Source: Biomphalaria glabrata (taxonomy: Eukaryota > Mollusca > Gastropoda > Planorbidae). From it: a DNA stretch of 64,000 nucleotides. Made by a program: the position numbers and the translations under genes. Positions 26,700 through 39,014 of this stretch are shown piece after piece (position 1 is the stretch's first letter; each line of letters opens with the position of its first letter). Below the pieces are notes generated by a model that saw only the letters and a program-made list of their open reading frames with translations, searched no databases and was not told where the DNA came from. The DNA lies in contig NC_074711.1 of the NCBI RefSeq assembly GCF_947242115.1, positions 8,002,434-8,066,433 on the forward strand. The letters run 5' to 3'.

Positions 26700-27050
26700 A
26701 GGCAGTCTTTTTTTGGTGAGCTAAAAGGTGGTCGACGTAACAGAGGCGCCCCACGGAAACGCTTCAAAGACCAGCTTAGGCGTCAACTTTCCTTGGCTGA
26801 CATAGAAGAGAGCACCTGACTGCATGCGGCGTCGGCGCGAGACAGCTGGAGGTCACTCACGAAGACCGCGGGATACACATTTGAGAACAAAAAGAAAATC
26901 TGCTGCCGAGGACAAACGCATACGACGAAAAGAAAATCTAAATCGACCACCTGGGGGCAATGGTTATGCTTGCCCCGAATGTGGCAAAATATGCAGATCA
27001 CAGCTGGGGCTGAGCAGCCACGGGAAATACTGTATTCCTCACTAATCTTC
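26700..27050 (+). mobile_element. LINE ORF2 C-terminus with zinc finger, relic
   Basis: The + strand reads GELKGGRRNRGAPRKRFKDQ, then SLADIEEST, and ends YACPECGKICRSQLGLSSHG with the CCHC-like finger found at the end of this LINE family. Frames shift within it. Relatives are at 13775, 22985, 33411 (+) and at 36440 and 55480 (-). Confidence 0.6.
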
Positions 27051-27124
27051 GAACTCGAAGACAAGGCTTATAATAATTAATCTTGCCCATGCACGTAGTC
27101 TTTATAAGTACATATTGTAAATAT

Positions 27125-27290
27125 CTTACGCGTCATGCATTTAGTCATGCATATTAACCAATGACTTAAATTCTGCCAAGTCACTGGTTTTCCTGGCTAG
27201 CTCAGGCAACCCATTCAATGCTCTAATAGCACTTGCGAAGAAGGAGTATTTGTACAAATTTGTCCTAGCATATGGGACGAGGAATGTACA
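27125..27290 (-). mobile_element. 3' fragment of the CR1/Jockey-like LINE
   Basis: It matches 14870-15030 closely (CGCGTCATGCATTTAGTCAT onward, including the ORF end), with a few substitutions. It is cut at about 27290, as expected for severe 5' truncation. Confidence 0.75.
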
Positions 27291-27502
27291 TCGTATTAGA
27301 TTGGACCAAATGTAAACAACTTCTCTAACTATTTTACGTAAGAGAGAATATAGAAAGATACAACAAAGTGATAGTCCAGTGTCTATCGTCTCTCAAACTT
27401 GTACCGACTACCTTTCACCCCCTCCTCCTCTTTCCCATCAGCTCACGATCGTACAGTCTGAGAAGCGCTGTTTCAGTTTAAGGTCGTCTGGTTCTAATGC
27501 AG

Positions 27503-27570
27503 GACGCGGTGGCTGAGTGGTTAAGCGTTTGGCTTCTGAATGTTGTGTCCTGGGTTAGGAATATGTCATT
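27503..27570 (+). mobile_element. SINE head fragment
   Basis: GGACGCGGTGGCTGAGTGG and TTAAGCGTTTGGCTTCTGAA match the tRNA-like head of the SINE at 50698. The body is missing. Confidence 0.5.
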
Positions 27571-27600
27571 TTTAACCAGAATATTATTGGTTCCACGACA

Positions 27601-27875
27601 ATTCGTTCACTGACATTTCGTTCACCGACGAATCGTTCACGACTTTTCGTTCACGCCACTATTCGTTCACCGGATATTTCGTTCACCCGAAAATTCGTTC
27701 ACCCGACACTTCGTTCACGCGACTATTCGTTCACCCGACATATCCTCACCGACAACTTTCTTACAGACAACTTGTTCACCGACAGTTGGTTCACGACAAA
27801 TCATTCACACGACACATCGTTAACTGACAATTCGTCCACAGACTAATTGTTCACAGATAAAGCGTTCACTGGATA
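27601..27875. repeat. Degenerate TTCGTTCACC tandem array
   Basis: About 17 units of roughly 16 bp share TTCGTTCAC followed by CGAC/CCGA-type spacers. Eight units keep exact TTCGTTCAC; the right half is more diverged. No coding frame. Its origin is unclear. Confidence 0.8.
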
Positions 27876-28124
27876 GTAACATATTGTTATTATTACTTAT
27901 TATTATATATTGTTATAACCCTGCCATGCGCACCGCCATCCAACTTGATCCAAGCTAGTGCAGAATTTGCGCACTGTTAAAGACTGGACTCCAACATTAG
28001 TTGGGTAACAATTCCTTCCTCTTCACCGCAAAAAAAAAAAAATAATAAAATTCAGTCGAGTCCCTTTGGACGGATATACAGAACAGACGTAGATTTTGCT
28101 TCACTGGTTTAAAAAAGTTCCCCT

Positions 28125-28270
28125 TTCAGAGCTTGCGATCTATGGGGCAGATGATGTTATGGTCATCTGTTTCTTTGGCCAGCGGTTAACGAGCAGGGCT
28201 TGGTGACTGAGCGATTAACAGCTTACTTCTGAGTCCTGGGTTCGAATCTCGGTGAAGACTGGTCTATAAA
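28125..28270. mobile_element. Two abutting SINE fragments in opposite directions
   Basis: 28125-28195 is the SINE tail on the - strand (CAGATGATGTTATGGTCATC) and 28196-28270 is a SINE head on + with GGGTTCGAATCTCGGTGAAG. Both are partial. Confidence 0.5.
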
Positions 28271-28279
28271 TCTAGACCT

Positions 28280-29820
28280 AGGTCTAGTCTACATTTAATT
28301 GATAACATATCAGTCCTTTTAAAAGATTAATCATGAAATGAATGGATCTAGAAATCTAGATCTAAATGTTCATTGATTGTTTTTGAATTGTTCCCTTTTG
28401 ATTGACCACAGGTATACAAGGTCAGGACACTGTACGGTAAAAATATATTCCAAAATATTTTCTTACAATTCAAGGAGTGTTTGGATTAAGAAAAATAAAA
28501 AAAACATTTCAATGTGTATTTTACTACAGGAGTTAATAAAGAAATGGAATACATATTTAATCATTAGTCATTAATATATTTTTCTTTTTATAAATATGAC
28601 ATAATATTTTTTTACCAGAGCGCGAATCCATTAATGAAGCTAGATCTATCAATAAAAAAAAACAACTTAGATATTTTATTTTAAAAATTAAAAGATTCCC
28701 TATCAGATAAGAAAAAATAAAACTAGCAAGATCTAAAATACATGATGTCGGATTTTCAATATTTTTTCTAGTTGTTGCGATCTAAAAGGGATGGATGGAC
28801 AAACAGATAGAGAGACAGACGAACGTACGGACATAAATCTAAAAGCGGCTTTTCCCTTTTCAAGTGGCCGCCAAATACTACACATATCGATAAAACAAAA
28901 TGTAATTTTTGTTAACAAACACATAACGAGCGCACACCAACGAATAGAAGTAAGGGAGGGAAGAAAGTCGGGTCCCTATTTGTAAAAGGAAATATTTATT
29001 TAGCCAACAGACTTTAGTGTTGAAGTAATCAATAGATCCAAGAAACTATTCTCTTCTAATAATTCCTTCTCAAAACAACTTCAATCTGATTTAGTTCGAC
29101 TATTTATAGCACTGACATAAGTGTATCTTAGAAACTATGCGATAAGAGGCCTACTTAAGGCCAGATAACAATTTGAATTGAGTCAAAGTGTTAATAACAT
29201 TAGTCTACGTATTATTTAGTTGGATGAATTTTTTTTTTCTTTGATTTTTCCTACGCTCATTTCTTGAGCTCTGCGGCACGGACACGCAGTCACATGCGCA
29301 ACTAGCGGAAACCCTTCATTTTAAGAAGACGAGCGGTAGGACATAACAGAAAGACGTGTGCGGATGCAACTCCACAACCTGTAAGTCTGGGCAAATTCGT
29401 ACAGGTGCATCGTCTTCCCTGGTGTCATGAAAGTATGAATCAGCCTTGAAAGCAATGACTTAGCGCAGAGTGTAAGTCTATAATTAACTTGCAAATTAGA
29501 ATAACTCGTGGATAAGTTTGCGACGTAATTATCTTTGGAAAAGCAAGTCTGTAATTTATAACATAACTCACCTTTTGAGACTAGACAAAAAAAAAAACAG
29601 CATATTGTTTTACTAATTAATTTTTTTAGCATAAGAGTGCTAATTATTTGCCTTAAGTGTCTTGTCATCATAATCTCTGTTGATTTATCATTAGGTAACT
29701 TTAAAAACAAATGAAACATTCAATGAAACATTCAAAGATGAGATGTGTTAGTATTGTAAATGTGTTTTCAATGTGTTAATCTGTCTGGTTGTTTACACTG
29801 TAGAGATAGAGGAATCAGAT
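28280..29820. other. Intergenic sequence upstream of CDO-C
   Basis: AT-rich sequence with TCTAGATCTA-type clusters near 28262-28370. I see no gene, element end or clear promoter here; the open frames present lack any recognisable domain. Confidence 0.5.
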
Positions 29821-29843
29821 CTGTCCCATGAAACCAATGCATT

Positions 29844-32800
29844 ATGGGGCTACAAGAACTTATTTGGAGACTGATGAAAGATCAGGATCGAGAGGAATAT
29901 ACTGAACTCTTAAGAACCTGCAACATCCCCGTTCAGGAATGGAGGAGATACGCGTTTCTAGGACACAGACAGGGGTGAGTGTACGCCTACACTATATTGT
30001 GTAGTATCCAAACAAGAATGAGTGGACTTTTATAAATGGAGAATCGAATACTGTGTAAGAATAAGCCATCATTGTATTTGATAATAGAGTAGTCCACTGT
30101 ATCGACACACTGTATTAGCAGAGTTTAAGTCATTGACCAACATGCATGACTAGATTAACACATGAAATGCGTAGGACGAAATTATCTTCTATTCGGAAGT
30201 AACGTCTGTGATAGATAAGATAAAATTAGATTTGATAAGATAAACTTTTTATTTGTCCTACACCTTTGTCGTTATTAGATTTTTTAGACTGTCAAGGTAA
30301 TTTTTACAGGTCTAGCTAGGGGATATCATTAACCAGTTTCCCCACCTAGGCAGGCTAATATATTAATTTAAGAACAAAATGGTAAACGAACTGTAAATAA
30401 ATGGTCGTTTAACAATAACAATATTTAATACCAACATACGAATAGATACTGAGTGTTATTCTGTTGGATCGTTGGGGATCCACGCAAGATTTGTCCACCG
30501 TCTATCTCCATTCATCTCTGTCTTTTGCCTTGGATAGAGCCTCTTTTAATGGCAGGCCCGTCCATTCTTTTTTGTTGTCTTCCATCGATTTCTCTGTCTG
30601 CCTCTTTTATTTTTCCTGGTAATGTTCCCTGAAGGAAGGTCTTTGCTAGACCTTGTAATTTGACCATAGAGTTTTAGTTTGCGTTTTTTTTAGTTAGTAG
30701 GTCATCGTGGGGTCCCATCGCTTCAGTAACGCTGTCTTTAATCTCTTCGTTTGTGATCCAGTCTTTAAATGTGATACCTAGGATCCTTATGTAGCATCAT
30801 TGCCAGGGCCCTCCTCTCTAGCTCTGCAGTCAGCGTCCAAGACTCGCAAGCATATAAGAATGTGGCCATGATCAAAGAACGAACGCATCACTCTGATTTT
30901 GGTGTCGAGGGCTATGCATTCGTCTTTCCATAAACAGTGTAAATGAAAATAATAAGCTAGTAGAACTAACTATAAGTAGAAGAATGTTGAGCTAATTCTG
31001 GATTCTGAACGTTAATGAGAGGGTGCGTTTGACTGTAGCAACAAACAGCTAGCGAAACTCTACCTTGCTGTCTTAGAACTTAACTTTCACACAAACCTTG
31101 AATAAAGCTTAAAAACCTCTTTGCTTTTCAAATAAATTTGGCATCTGTTCACACACATTTCTTTGTTCAAAAAAGAAATATGAATATTCTAATTTACAAC
31201 ACCATTTATATATCAATATTTCAAACAATTTAAAAATCAAACTTCTAACTGCATAACAGCCGAACAGTACATACAAAATTCTATCCCTCTATTCTTTCGT
31301 TATAACTTTTTATTCAATCATTTGAGACTTTTGTCCAAAATGTCACAAGTTTATTATGTGAGTTTGTTCCACAGCTTGTTATTTTATTGAGCTTAGAATG
31401 CAGCTGAATAGTCCTTAGTCCCAGTTTAAACACTCATTGTGACTACAGGTTTATCTAACATCTAGTTCGTTGTTTTTTTTATTATGTCAGCGCATACAGA
31501 TATATCTTGCTTTGTTTGATTAGGCTGTGTCTCAAACTTGGCTTATCACGCGTGACTGTTTACGGTCATTAGACTGCTGCCTTTTCTAGCAATATATTTG
31601 TTTTTACAAAGCTTATATCAACTCACTCTGTCTGTCTGGTAGAAATTTCGAACATGAGTTTTCTCCCACTTCCCATTCTCGGATCAAGTTGAAACTTTGC
31701 ACAATTATTCATTGCACCTGACAAAACTGGAATCAATCAAAACAATACATTTGTTAATTAATTATTAGTAATGAAATATTTTGTTTGATATCAAAATAAG
31801 GAGAACCAAGTGCTTCTTAATGAGAGATTTGGATGCACATATGGATTTATACCCCTTGTTACGATTTGTCTCGTTTTTTCTCCCACCTCCTATTCTCAGA
31901 TCAAGATAAATGTTTCGTAATTATTCATAATTGACGACAATATAAGAATTAATAAAAAAAAAAACTAACCAATAAAATAATCTATTAGAATTAATTAATA
32001 AATTCTGTTTCATACAGAAGAAAGGGAACTAAACCCTGCCATCTTGAAATTAATGGCAGTAATTAGTGGTTCTATCCGTTAAATAAGCTTTATTTTAATT
32101 GAGTATACTTTCCCCTTTTCCTTGTTTAACTTGTTATGTTACACATTCTATTTGTTGGTCGATGTTTTTAATCTGTATCTTCTCTTTATTGTTAGGTGTA
32201 GCAGAAATTTGATTTATGAGGACAAGGACAGGTTCGCCTTGACCTTGTGCTGCTGGGATCCAGGCTATCAGAATGAAATTCATGATCACAATGATTCAGC
32301 GTGCTATTTCAAGGTCCAGTCAAGTAATATCGTAACAAGCAAAAAAACAGGAAACTTTTGTTTAAAATATTCTTTTAAAATTAAGCTTATCTAAGGGGGA
32401 AAACTCCGTACTTACAACTATATCTCAATAATGTAGAAGTTATTTCCCTTTTTCATAATTTTTAAAGAGAGTTATTTAAGGAGACACAACTCTACATATT
32501 TAGCCATTTCTGTGAATACTAAAGGATTAATTTCTCTTGTTGGTATCAAACAAAATAATTACTGACCAGTTATTAATTGACTAATGAGTTCTTTTTTGTA
32601 TGGATGCATGCTTGTCTATGCCAATAAACAAAGTACCCCTTACTAGTCTTATTAACTTTGATCCAATAACATTCTTTTCTGACATCTTTCCTATAACAAA
32701 ATATGAAATATCTTCTGGTAGTAAAAGGTTAATCTAGATTCTAGCTAAATACAATTTTACACAGCAAACACGCGTGTCTTAATTAAAACAAATTCTTCCC

Positions 32801-33612
32801 TTTTAAGAACACGATAGTATGTTCACATTGCTGGCAAAAAATAAATAATAATATTACGAGAAACTTATGTTAAAAATCAATCACTTATTCAAAAATCAAC
32901 ATTTACCCTTTTTCTAAAGCATTTCTAACTATTTTGTGAGCTACTAAAATGGAAACCTCGCCTGTAACAATTAAGTTTAATTATACTTGTATCAATTTTC
33001 TGTCTCTAGTGGTTTCAATGGTTAGGTAGAATGTCTTTGATATTAAATAATATTTCTATTACTATTATTATATTTCTAAGGTTAATCACTTTTCAATTGC
33101 TTATGATTTAATACTTGTGGATTATTAGAACTTACAAATAAAAACCTAAAAAAAAAAGCCCACAAAAGAGACAAGATGGCCCAAAAAAGAGGCACATAAA
33201 GCCCAAAAAAGAGGCAAAGAAAAGAGACCTAAGGCCCAAGGATTCCTATGATGATAAAGCTAAAATTGAATAGCGCAAATTCTGAGGTTTCATTTTTTAA
33301 AAAGTGTAATTATACAATTATACTAGTCTACGGCGGCGTAGTATACGCCGCTACTTTGCCGGTCACAGCAACCTATGCGACTGCATAAGTATATATATAC
33401 ATATTGAAGCGGCCTAAATCAAGAGGGAAAAAAAGAAAGCTGCCCTGTCCGCTAGCCCTAAATCAGAGGCATACACATGTAAGAATTGTGGCAAAGTCTG
33501 CCGTTCTAGAATTGGCTTGATTAGCCACACCAGATTCTGCCCCGTCTCAAGATTAAGCCAAAACCAGTGACTCATTTGGGCGCATCCATTGCCTTTCGAG
33601 ACAAAAGGAGCC

Positions 33613-33644
<32 letters not shown>

Positions 33645-36250
33645 GTGTGTGTATGTATTTACATATAATGTATATAATATATAATTCAATTAAGTTTTTA
33701 ATTGAGTTTTAAGTGAAACAGATGAGTGTGGTCTTCCCAAAGCAAGCGTAGTTCATTATAAAAGTTAAACATAGTTATAATGAAGAAACAGAGAGGGTGA
33801 CAGAAAGAGAGATATTAAATATCTTATCTTATATAATACAGACGTTACTTAAAAAAAAAGAAGATGATTACGTCCTACGCGTCATGCATTTAGTCATGCA
33901 TATTGACCAATGACCTAAATTCTGTTAAGTCACTGGTTTTCCTGGTTAGCTCAGGCAACCCATTTCATGCTCTAATAGCACTAGGGAAGAAGGACCATTT
34001 GTACAAATTTGTCTCAGAATATGGGACGAGGAATGTGCCTTTATCTTTGTGTCTTTCTGAGTATTTTTTTAAATTTTGTTTTTGTATTTGAAGATTGAGG
34101 TGTGAATTTAGTTAGATAATATTTTGATAGGATGTACCCGCAAAGCTACTCGTGAGGTAGTGCAGGTTGTGTTATTTATTTTCTGAAACCATCTTGTTTT
34201 TTTATAAAGCTGACATCTCACTTTGTCTGTCTCTCTGTCTGTCTGGTAAAAAGTTGAAACCTTTTTTTTCACACAACTACAACTATTCATTGTGCATAAC
34301 CAAACATGAAACAATAAAAAAATAAAATTAGTTCATTAATTATTACGTTTGATATCGAAATGAGGGGAAGCTACTCAATAAGATTTTTTTTTTCATTTTT
34401 ATTAATTTATTCCCCATGTTCTGTTTGGTCACGTTTTTCTACCACACTCGGATCAAGTTGAAATTTTGAATAATTATTAACAGTCGATGACAAAACACGA
34501 ATCAATAAAAAAAATTCAAAAAGTAGTTAATCAATTAGTAGTAATTAAATTATTATGTTTTATATAGCCAAAAGGGAGCTAACCCTTGTCATTTTGAAAT
34601 AAATATCAGTAATTAGTGGGTGTTTCCCTTAGATAAGCTTTTCTGTTAATTTTTTTTTTCTTTTGCTTGTTTATTGTATTGGTTTTTAATACTTTAATAT
34701 GCCTAATCTGTTTGTGTTAAGATTCTACACGGAATTATGCAAGAAACACATTTCCAGGACAATGAACGTAAAGCAGACAAGGAGTACGGAGTGGGTGACG
34801 TCTGTCACATGTCCAGTAGGTACCAACTGTTTTACGGAAATAATCCTTGTCATGCGTTAAATGTGAAAGATTTTTTTTTTATTAATTCAATTTTTTTTTC
34901 GTTTATATTTGTTTTTATTTCTCCCAAGGACGTGGCGGAACTCATCAAATGACGAATGTGAGTAAGACGGAACGAGCTGTTTCACTGCATCTCTACATGT
35001 ACGTTTTTTGTTACATCCCGGTGTTTGGAAGATGGGCGAATGAATTACTTTTCGGCCTTCTCGTCTCTGTTACGCTAAGAGTGTAAACAAAAAAATGGCG
35101 CCTAATATGTAACATAAGTATTTGTAACAATTATCAGACTTCTTTCTAGCCAGCGTCTTTCTGCTCAGCAGATTGACTCCCTCCCCCCCCCTTTTCTGTT
35201 TGTCTGAAATTCTCTCTTTTTGTTCTGCAACAGTGCTCAGCACTTAAGTTTTGTTCTCAAATAAACAACACTTACTTGTGTAGTTTATGGTGTGGTGGCT
35301 GAGCGGTAAGCGCTTAAGCTTCCAAGCCTGTCGTCCCAGATTCAAATCCTGGTGAAGACGGATTTTAAATTTCGAGATTTTCGGACGCCTCTAAGTCCAC
35401 CCAGCTCTTAGGGTTAGAGAAAACTAAACGCGGTTGGTCGTTGTGCTGGCACAGAAACAGATGACCTTTACATTCACTTCTAGATAAAGCGTCCGTTTAT
35501 GCGCCAGGTAGGCTACTCACTTCTAGATTAAGTATTCATTTGTGTACCAGGTAGGCTATTTACTTCTAGATTGAGCGTCCATTTATGTGCCAGGTAGGCT
35601 ATTCACTTTTACGTTTATTTCACACAGCCCTCCATTTAATACTTACCAAGTCTTCAATCAATCAAGTCCACATGGTGAACATCGTGAAGCTACATTTGTA
35701 TCAAGATATGGATTTTCTGTGAGTACCTGGCATTTCTACTAACTGTATCATTTTGTCTGCTATAATTATCTAGTCTCATTATAATTATAGCAATCCGTAA
35801 TTTAAAGACATGACAGTTAGTAGCTTTCTATTTTATATTTACAACCCTTTATATTTTTATTTTATATTTTGTTTTTACTTGAGATTGTCATTGGCCAAAC
35901 TTCTATATACAATCAGCTCTACTGAATGAGAATTTTAACCCATTTCGTACATTTCAAGATTGCAATGAGATCAAGCTATATTTTAGCTCCTAGAATACAA
36001 TTTAGGAAACATTGCAGAAAAACTGGATTTTCAATATAGTTAGCACAGAATAAAATGAAGACGATAAAAATAAGAATATGAAGTTATTGTTTCTAAGAAA
36101 TCTCGAAGAACTCAAAAAATAATTTGATTCAGAAAACTGTAACCAAATTTAGTAATTAGACTTTTGAAATGATAACAATACAACATTTTTTTTTTAATTT
36201 TTTTACTATTTTAGATGGATCAAGAGAACAATCAGCTGGGTGATTTTTAA
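29844..36250 (+). CDS. CDO1: CDO-C, cysteine dioxygenase-like gene
   Basis: Exons 29844-29974, 32196-32313, 34722-34815, 34929-34998, 35628-35718 and 36215-36250 join in frame to 179 residues. The start MGLQELIWRL is chosen because an in-frame TGA lies five codons upstream and no splice acceptor sits between. Key residues: R47 in CSRN, H73 and H75 in EIHDHNDSAC, C80, H120 in THQM, H135 and Y137 in SLHLY. The exon sizes 118, 94, 70 and 91 match CDO-A exactly. The last exon codes MDQENNQLGDF; a relic of it recurs at 55223. Introns hold a LINE 3' fragment, LINE relics, a Helitron end and two copies of a dispersed repeat. Likely an active cytosolic CDO; the Cys in the PPFDTC motif is replaced by Tyr (PPFNTY). 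Confidence 0.88.
30115..30250 (+). mobile_element. 3' end fragment of the CR1/Jockey-like LINE
   Basis: This resembles the inverse of 14818-14930: GCATGACT, GTAGGACGAAATTATCTTCT, AAGTAACGTCTGTG and a GATAAGATAAAATTAGAT tail. It covers only the 3' UTR and tail, in the first intron of CDO-C. Confidence 0.65.
30461..30940 (-). mobile_element. LINE ORF2 C-terminal relic, longest copy
   Basis: The - strand reads through a LINE C-terminus (TLTAELERRALAM, then ILGITFKDWITNEEIKD, then an Arg-rich block and a VDKSC-like end) with several frame changes. It has the same family signature as 6519-6725 but extends further. Confidence 0.6.
31607..32075 (+). repeat. Dispersed repeat family, copy 2 (two adjoining parts)
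   Basis: CTGTCTGTCTGGTAGAAATT, TCTCCCACTTCCCATTCTCG and GAAACTTTGCACAATTATTC are typical of the family. A second, partly repeated stretch follows at 31860-32060. Confidence 0.6.
33323..33400 (-). mobile_element. Helitron 3' end
   Basis: On the - strand an end CTAG followed by host T is preceded by a perfect hairpin, GCGGCGTA-GTA-TACGCCGC (33333-33351), the layout of a Helitron 3' terminus. The 5' end is not found. Confidence 0.6.
33411..33570 (+). mobile_element. LINE zinc-finger end, relic
   Basis: The + strand reads AYTCKNCGKVCRSRIGLISH and then FCPV, followed by a stop: the terminal finger of the same LINE family as 26700-27050. A TA/TG microsatellite follows at 33613-33650. Confidence 0.6.
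33823..34100 (-). mobile_element. 3' fragment of the CR1/Jockey-like LINE
   Basis: It matches 14812-15085, from the TCTTATCTTATATAATACAG tail through the ORF end to about codon 55 from the end, and is cut upstream. It is slightly diverged and lies in the CDO-C intron 32314-34721. Confidence 0.8.
34200..34625 (+). repeat. Dispersed repeat family, copy 3
   Basis: CTGTCTGTCTGGTAAAAAGT and ACTCGGATCAAGTTGAAATT match copies at 31607 and 52668. No coding sequence. Confidence 0.55.
35285..35480 (+). mobile_element. tRNA-headed SINE copy
   Basis: The head is TGGTGGCTGAGCGGTAAGCG, the B-box part TTCAAATCCTGG, the body GAAGACGGATTTTAAATTTC and the tail GGTCGTTGTGCTGGCAC. It lies in the CDO-C intron 34999-35627. 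It is followed by three 45-55 bp direct repeats containing GTGCCAGGTAGGCTA (35495-35610). Confidence 0.7.
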
Positions 36251-36373
36251 CGCAATGTCATATATTTTTTTTTATTTTTGTTTTTTATGTTGATATCGCA
36301 ATAATTGATAACAAAAAGTAAAAACAATTAGTGTGCTTTCTTTTTCTGCGTTTGTAATATTTTCTAGCTTTTC

Positions 36374-36379
36374 AATAAA
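36374..36379 (+). terminator. Poly(A) signal of CDO-C (AATAAA)
   Basis: CAATAAAAG lies 124 bp after the CDO-C stop codon. The same signal with the same context is in the duplicated copy near 55387. Confidence 0.55.
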
Positions 36380-36429
36380 AGAATTATATCTAAAATTTAT
36401 TGTTATTTTTCTTGCAGTGGTTTCTTAAT

Positions 36430-36800
36430 TAAAAACAAAACAACAAAGCAACTCTTCATAATGAAAAAGAAAGATAGCTGTGGCATTTTACTTCTCGAGA
36501 AATAATATTTTCCATTTGCAACTTTTTGCGTGACTAAAGAGACCAATCCTTGATACACAGCTGCGGTCACAGGTTGGTCATATGTAATCACCAGGCGTCG
36601 TTGTATTTTCACCTTTCTTTCTACTTCTCTTGTGTATGGGATCTGCAATCCGGGACCCTTTATTTATGCTCTCTATCTCCATGTGAATTTATCCAGTGCC
36701 ACTTTGTTCAAGATGTAAGTGTCGATTTTGAAGAGGTTCATGTCGCGTTTGCATATATCCTTATACAGTAAAAGTGCCTTCTGTTAGATCAGCATACAGG
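36430..36800 (-). mobile_element. LINE zinc-finger end, relic (older than the duplication)
   Basis: The - strand carries the cysteine-finger end of the LINE family, decayed here and clearer in the duplicated copy at 55470-55870. Because both copies share it, it inserted before the block was duplicated. Confidence 0.5.
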
Positions 36801-37574
36801 ATGTCTGTGGAAGTCGACCTTCTGGCATTATAGGAACGTGGAGAAGACGATATAGAGAGAAATAAAGATTTTTAAAAAGTTAGAGTCAGCTTGGTTACAT
36901 CGACGTTGAAACGTATGATTAATCACAATATATCAGAAAAAAAGTTATAAACAAATTCTCATGTAACCCCATCCATTTATGAAGTTCATGAATCGACTAT
37001 CAAATGTAAATCTATCAGATTAGCCTATCACAAAATATTTTCAAGCCAATGATCGAAATGTAATATCTTGGAATGCAGGGCGCGAACCCCCCGGGGAGAT
37101 AAAGAGAGGGAGGTGTCCATTTCTTTTTTTCTTTTTTCAAGGCTCGCAATATCTTTATCGATCCATGGTACATAACAAGTATAATGACATTATTATGTCT
37201 GACGAATTAAAATGTTTTTAATTCTTCTACTTTTTAAATGTTGATCGTTTATGCGAGACGCGTCTGCAACAATATCGACTCAAAATATTTGTGAAGGAGG
37301 CATTTAAAAACGTCTCTTCTAACGTGATTCCTCTCGACTTTCTCGTGTAAAAAAATGGCCCAAATTCTCTTGAGTGTTGTACATCGTTGATTAGATAGCT
37401 TTTTTTGTGTGGCAAAATATAAAAATGTCGGCCACGTTTTACTTAACAGTAAGATGATAATACTGACAATCACGCCCATCACAGACGTACGTTCGCTATT
37501 TGTAACTTAAATGTTCACACATAATTGTATAGGCCAGTGCTGCCTCTTTTTCCATTACACTTCATTTTTATCAG

Positions 37575-37725
37575 CGACTTTTTGCAAAGCTTATATCAAG
37601 TCTGACTGGTACCAATCTTGTTCAATTATTTCTCAGATTACTTTGATACTTTGCAGAATTATATTCTTTGTCGAAGACAATACATGATTCAATGAATGTT
37701 AGGTTTAAAAAAGGATTTTGTTTAC
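37575..37725 (+). repeat. Dispersed repeat family, copy 4
   Basis: AAAGCTTATATCAAGTCTGA and TACTTTGCAGAATTATATTC resemble the other copies of the family. It is partial. The rest of 37730-38130 shows nothing I recognise. Confidence 0.4.
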
Positions 37726-38610
37726 CCCTCCAGACTCCCCCCCCCCCACACATACACATACACACACACGGAGATAAAAATCCTGGTTAAGCGAATGTAT
37801 CTACTCTCTTTATATGATTCTAATGATAGGTCTTTATATCAAGGCCTAGAATGAGATGCGCAAAATGTTTCTGAACATTCATTTATTAAACTCCTAAATA
37901 ATATAATGCAAACATGTTCAAGATAATTATTTTCTAGTTCTCTAGCCAAATTTAAATTTATTTCTTTTTATACTTTGAAAACTTAACGGTCAAACTAGGT
38001 TTGGACAACGAACTAATAATTCTTTCTTCAACGATATACATTGATGACCCTTTACAAAACAATTAGATCAATTAGATAATCATTTTATGACATCAGTTAG
38101 GTCAGGTTCGCATCTAACTTCACCTTCACTTTCACCTATCCCTTAACATGCTGGATAGTTGGGTCACCACACAAACATCTGTCAACCTTCTTTCTCCGTA
38201 ATTCTCTGTCATTTTCCTTTGATAGAATTTCATTATGGTTGTTTTTTTTCTTAAAATATTGAAACCTGCCTTTTTACCTGCCTGGGTGGACCACTTCGGG
38301 GGCCGATTTTGATTTTGTGTTTTCACACAAACTGTTTTTGTTACCTTGTTTGTTTTTTTTTGTTTTTGTTGTTTTTTGAGATTACTTACTAATTTATTAA
38401 ATATAAATGTTTCTGGGCATTTAAATAAAAAGTGGTAAAATGTTTACTATTACAACTTTTGACGCAGAATATGTTAATAACTCAAATTTGAAAACCATGA
38501 CAGTTTTCCTTTAAAAATCACGCCTCTCATCTACCCCTCTACACATTCACGTGGACCTGTTGACCAGAATCTCAGCCTTTCGTGCAACCCATGTTTGAGC
38601 AAAACTAGAA

Positions 38611-38794
38611 ATGGACCTCATTCACTAATCGTAAACAAACAACATTTAGTAACGTGATCTTATTGATAAAACAATGGAAAAAACTGTCACGTGACAACCA
38701 TCATGAATTAAACATGAGATCGTAAATTATATAGAAGATATAGAGCACCACGTGGCTAAATGTTGTTTGTTTACGATTGGTGAATGAGGTCCAT
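38611..38794. mobile_element. 184-bp MITE with about 45-bp inverted ends
   Basis: The left end ATGGACCTCATTCACTAATC and the inverse of the right end ATGGACCTCATTCACCAATC continue in match to about 45 bp each (through AAACAAACAACATTTAG). The centre is AT-rich and noncoding. It is absent from the duplicated copy upstream of CDO-E, so it inserted after the duplication or was lost there. Confidence 0.8.
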
Positions 38795-39014
38795 TGAGTT
38801 TTACATACACAAACACCGTTAGACACTGTCTCTATCATCCCTTGAGAAGGAAGGGGACATTAGGCTTCTAAATTTTTAAAAAATCTTTCGTATTTCCTGG
38901 TATTTTAAAATGAACGATCCCCCCACTGGGAATGTGATCGACAAAAAAAGTAGGCCAATAATTTCAATATCTCAGTTGTCTAGCTTGATATCTATTGCAG
39001 GGAAATTAAATAAC

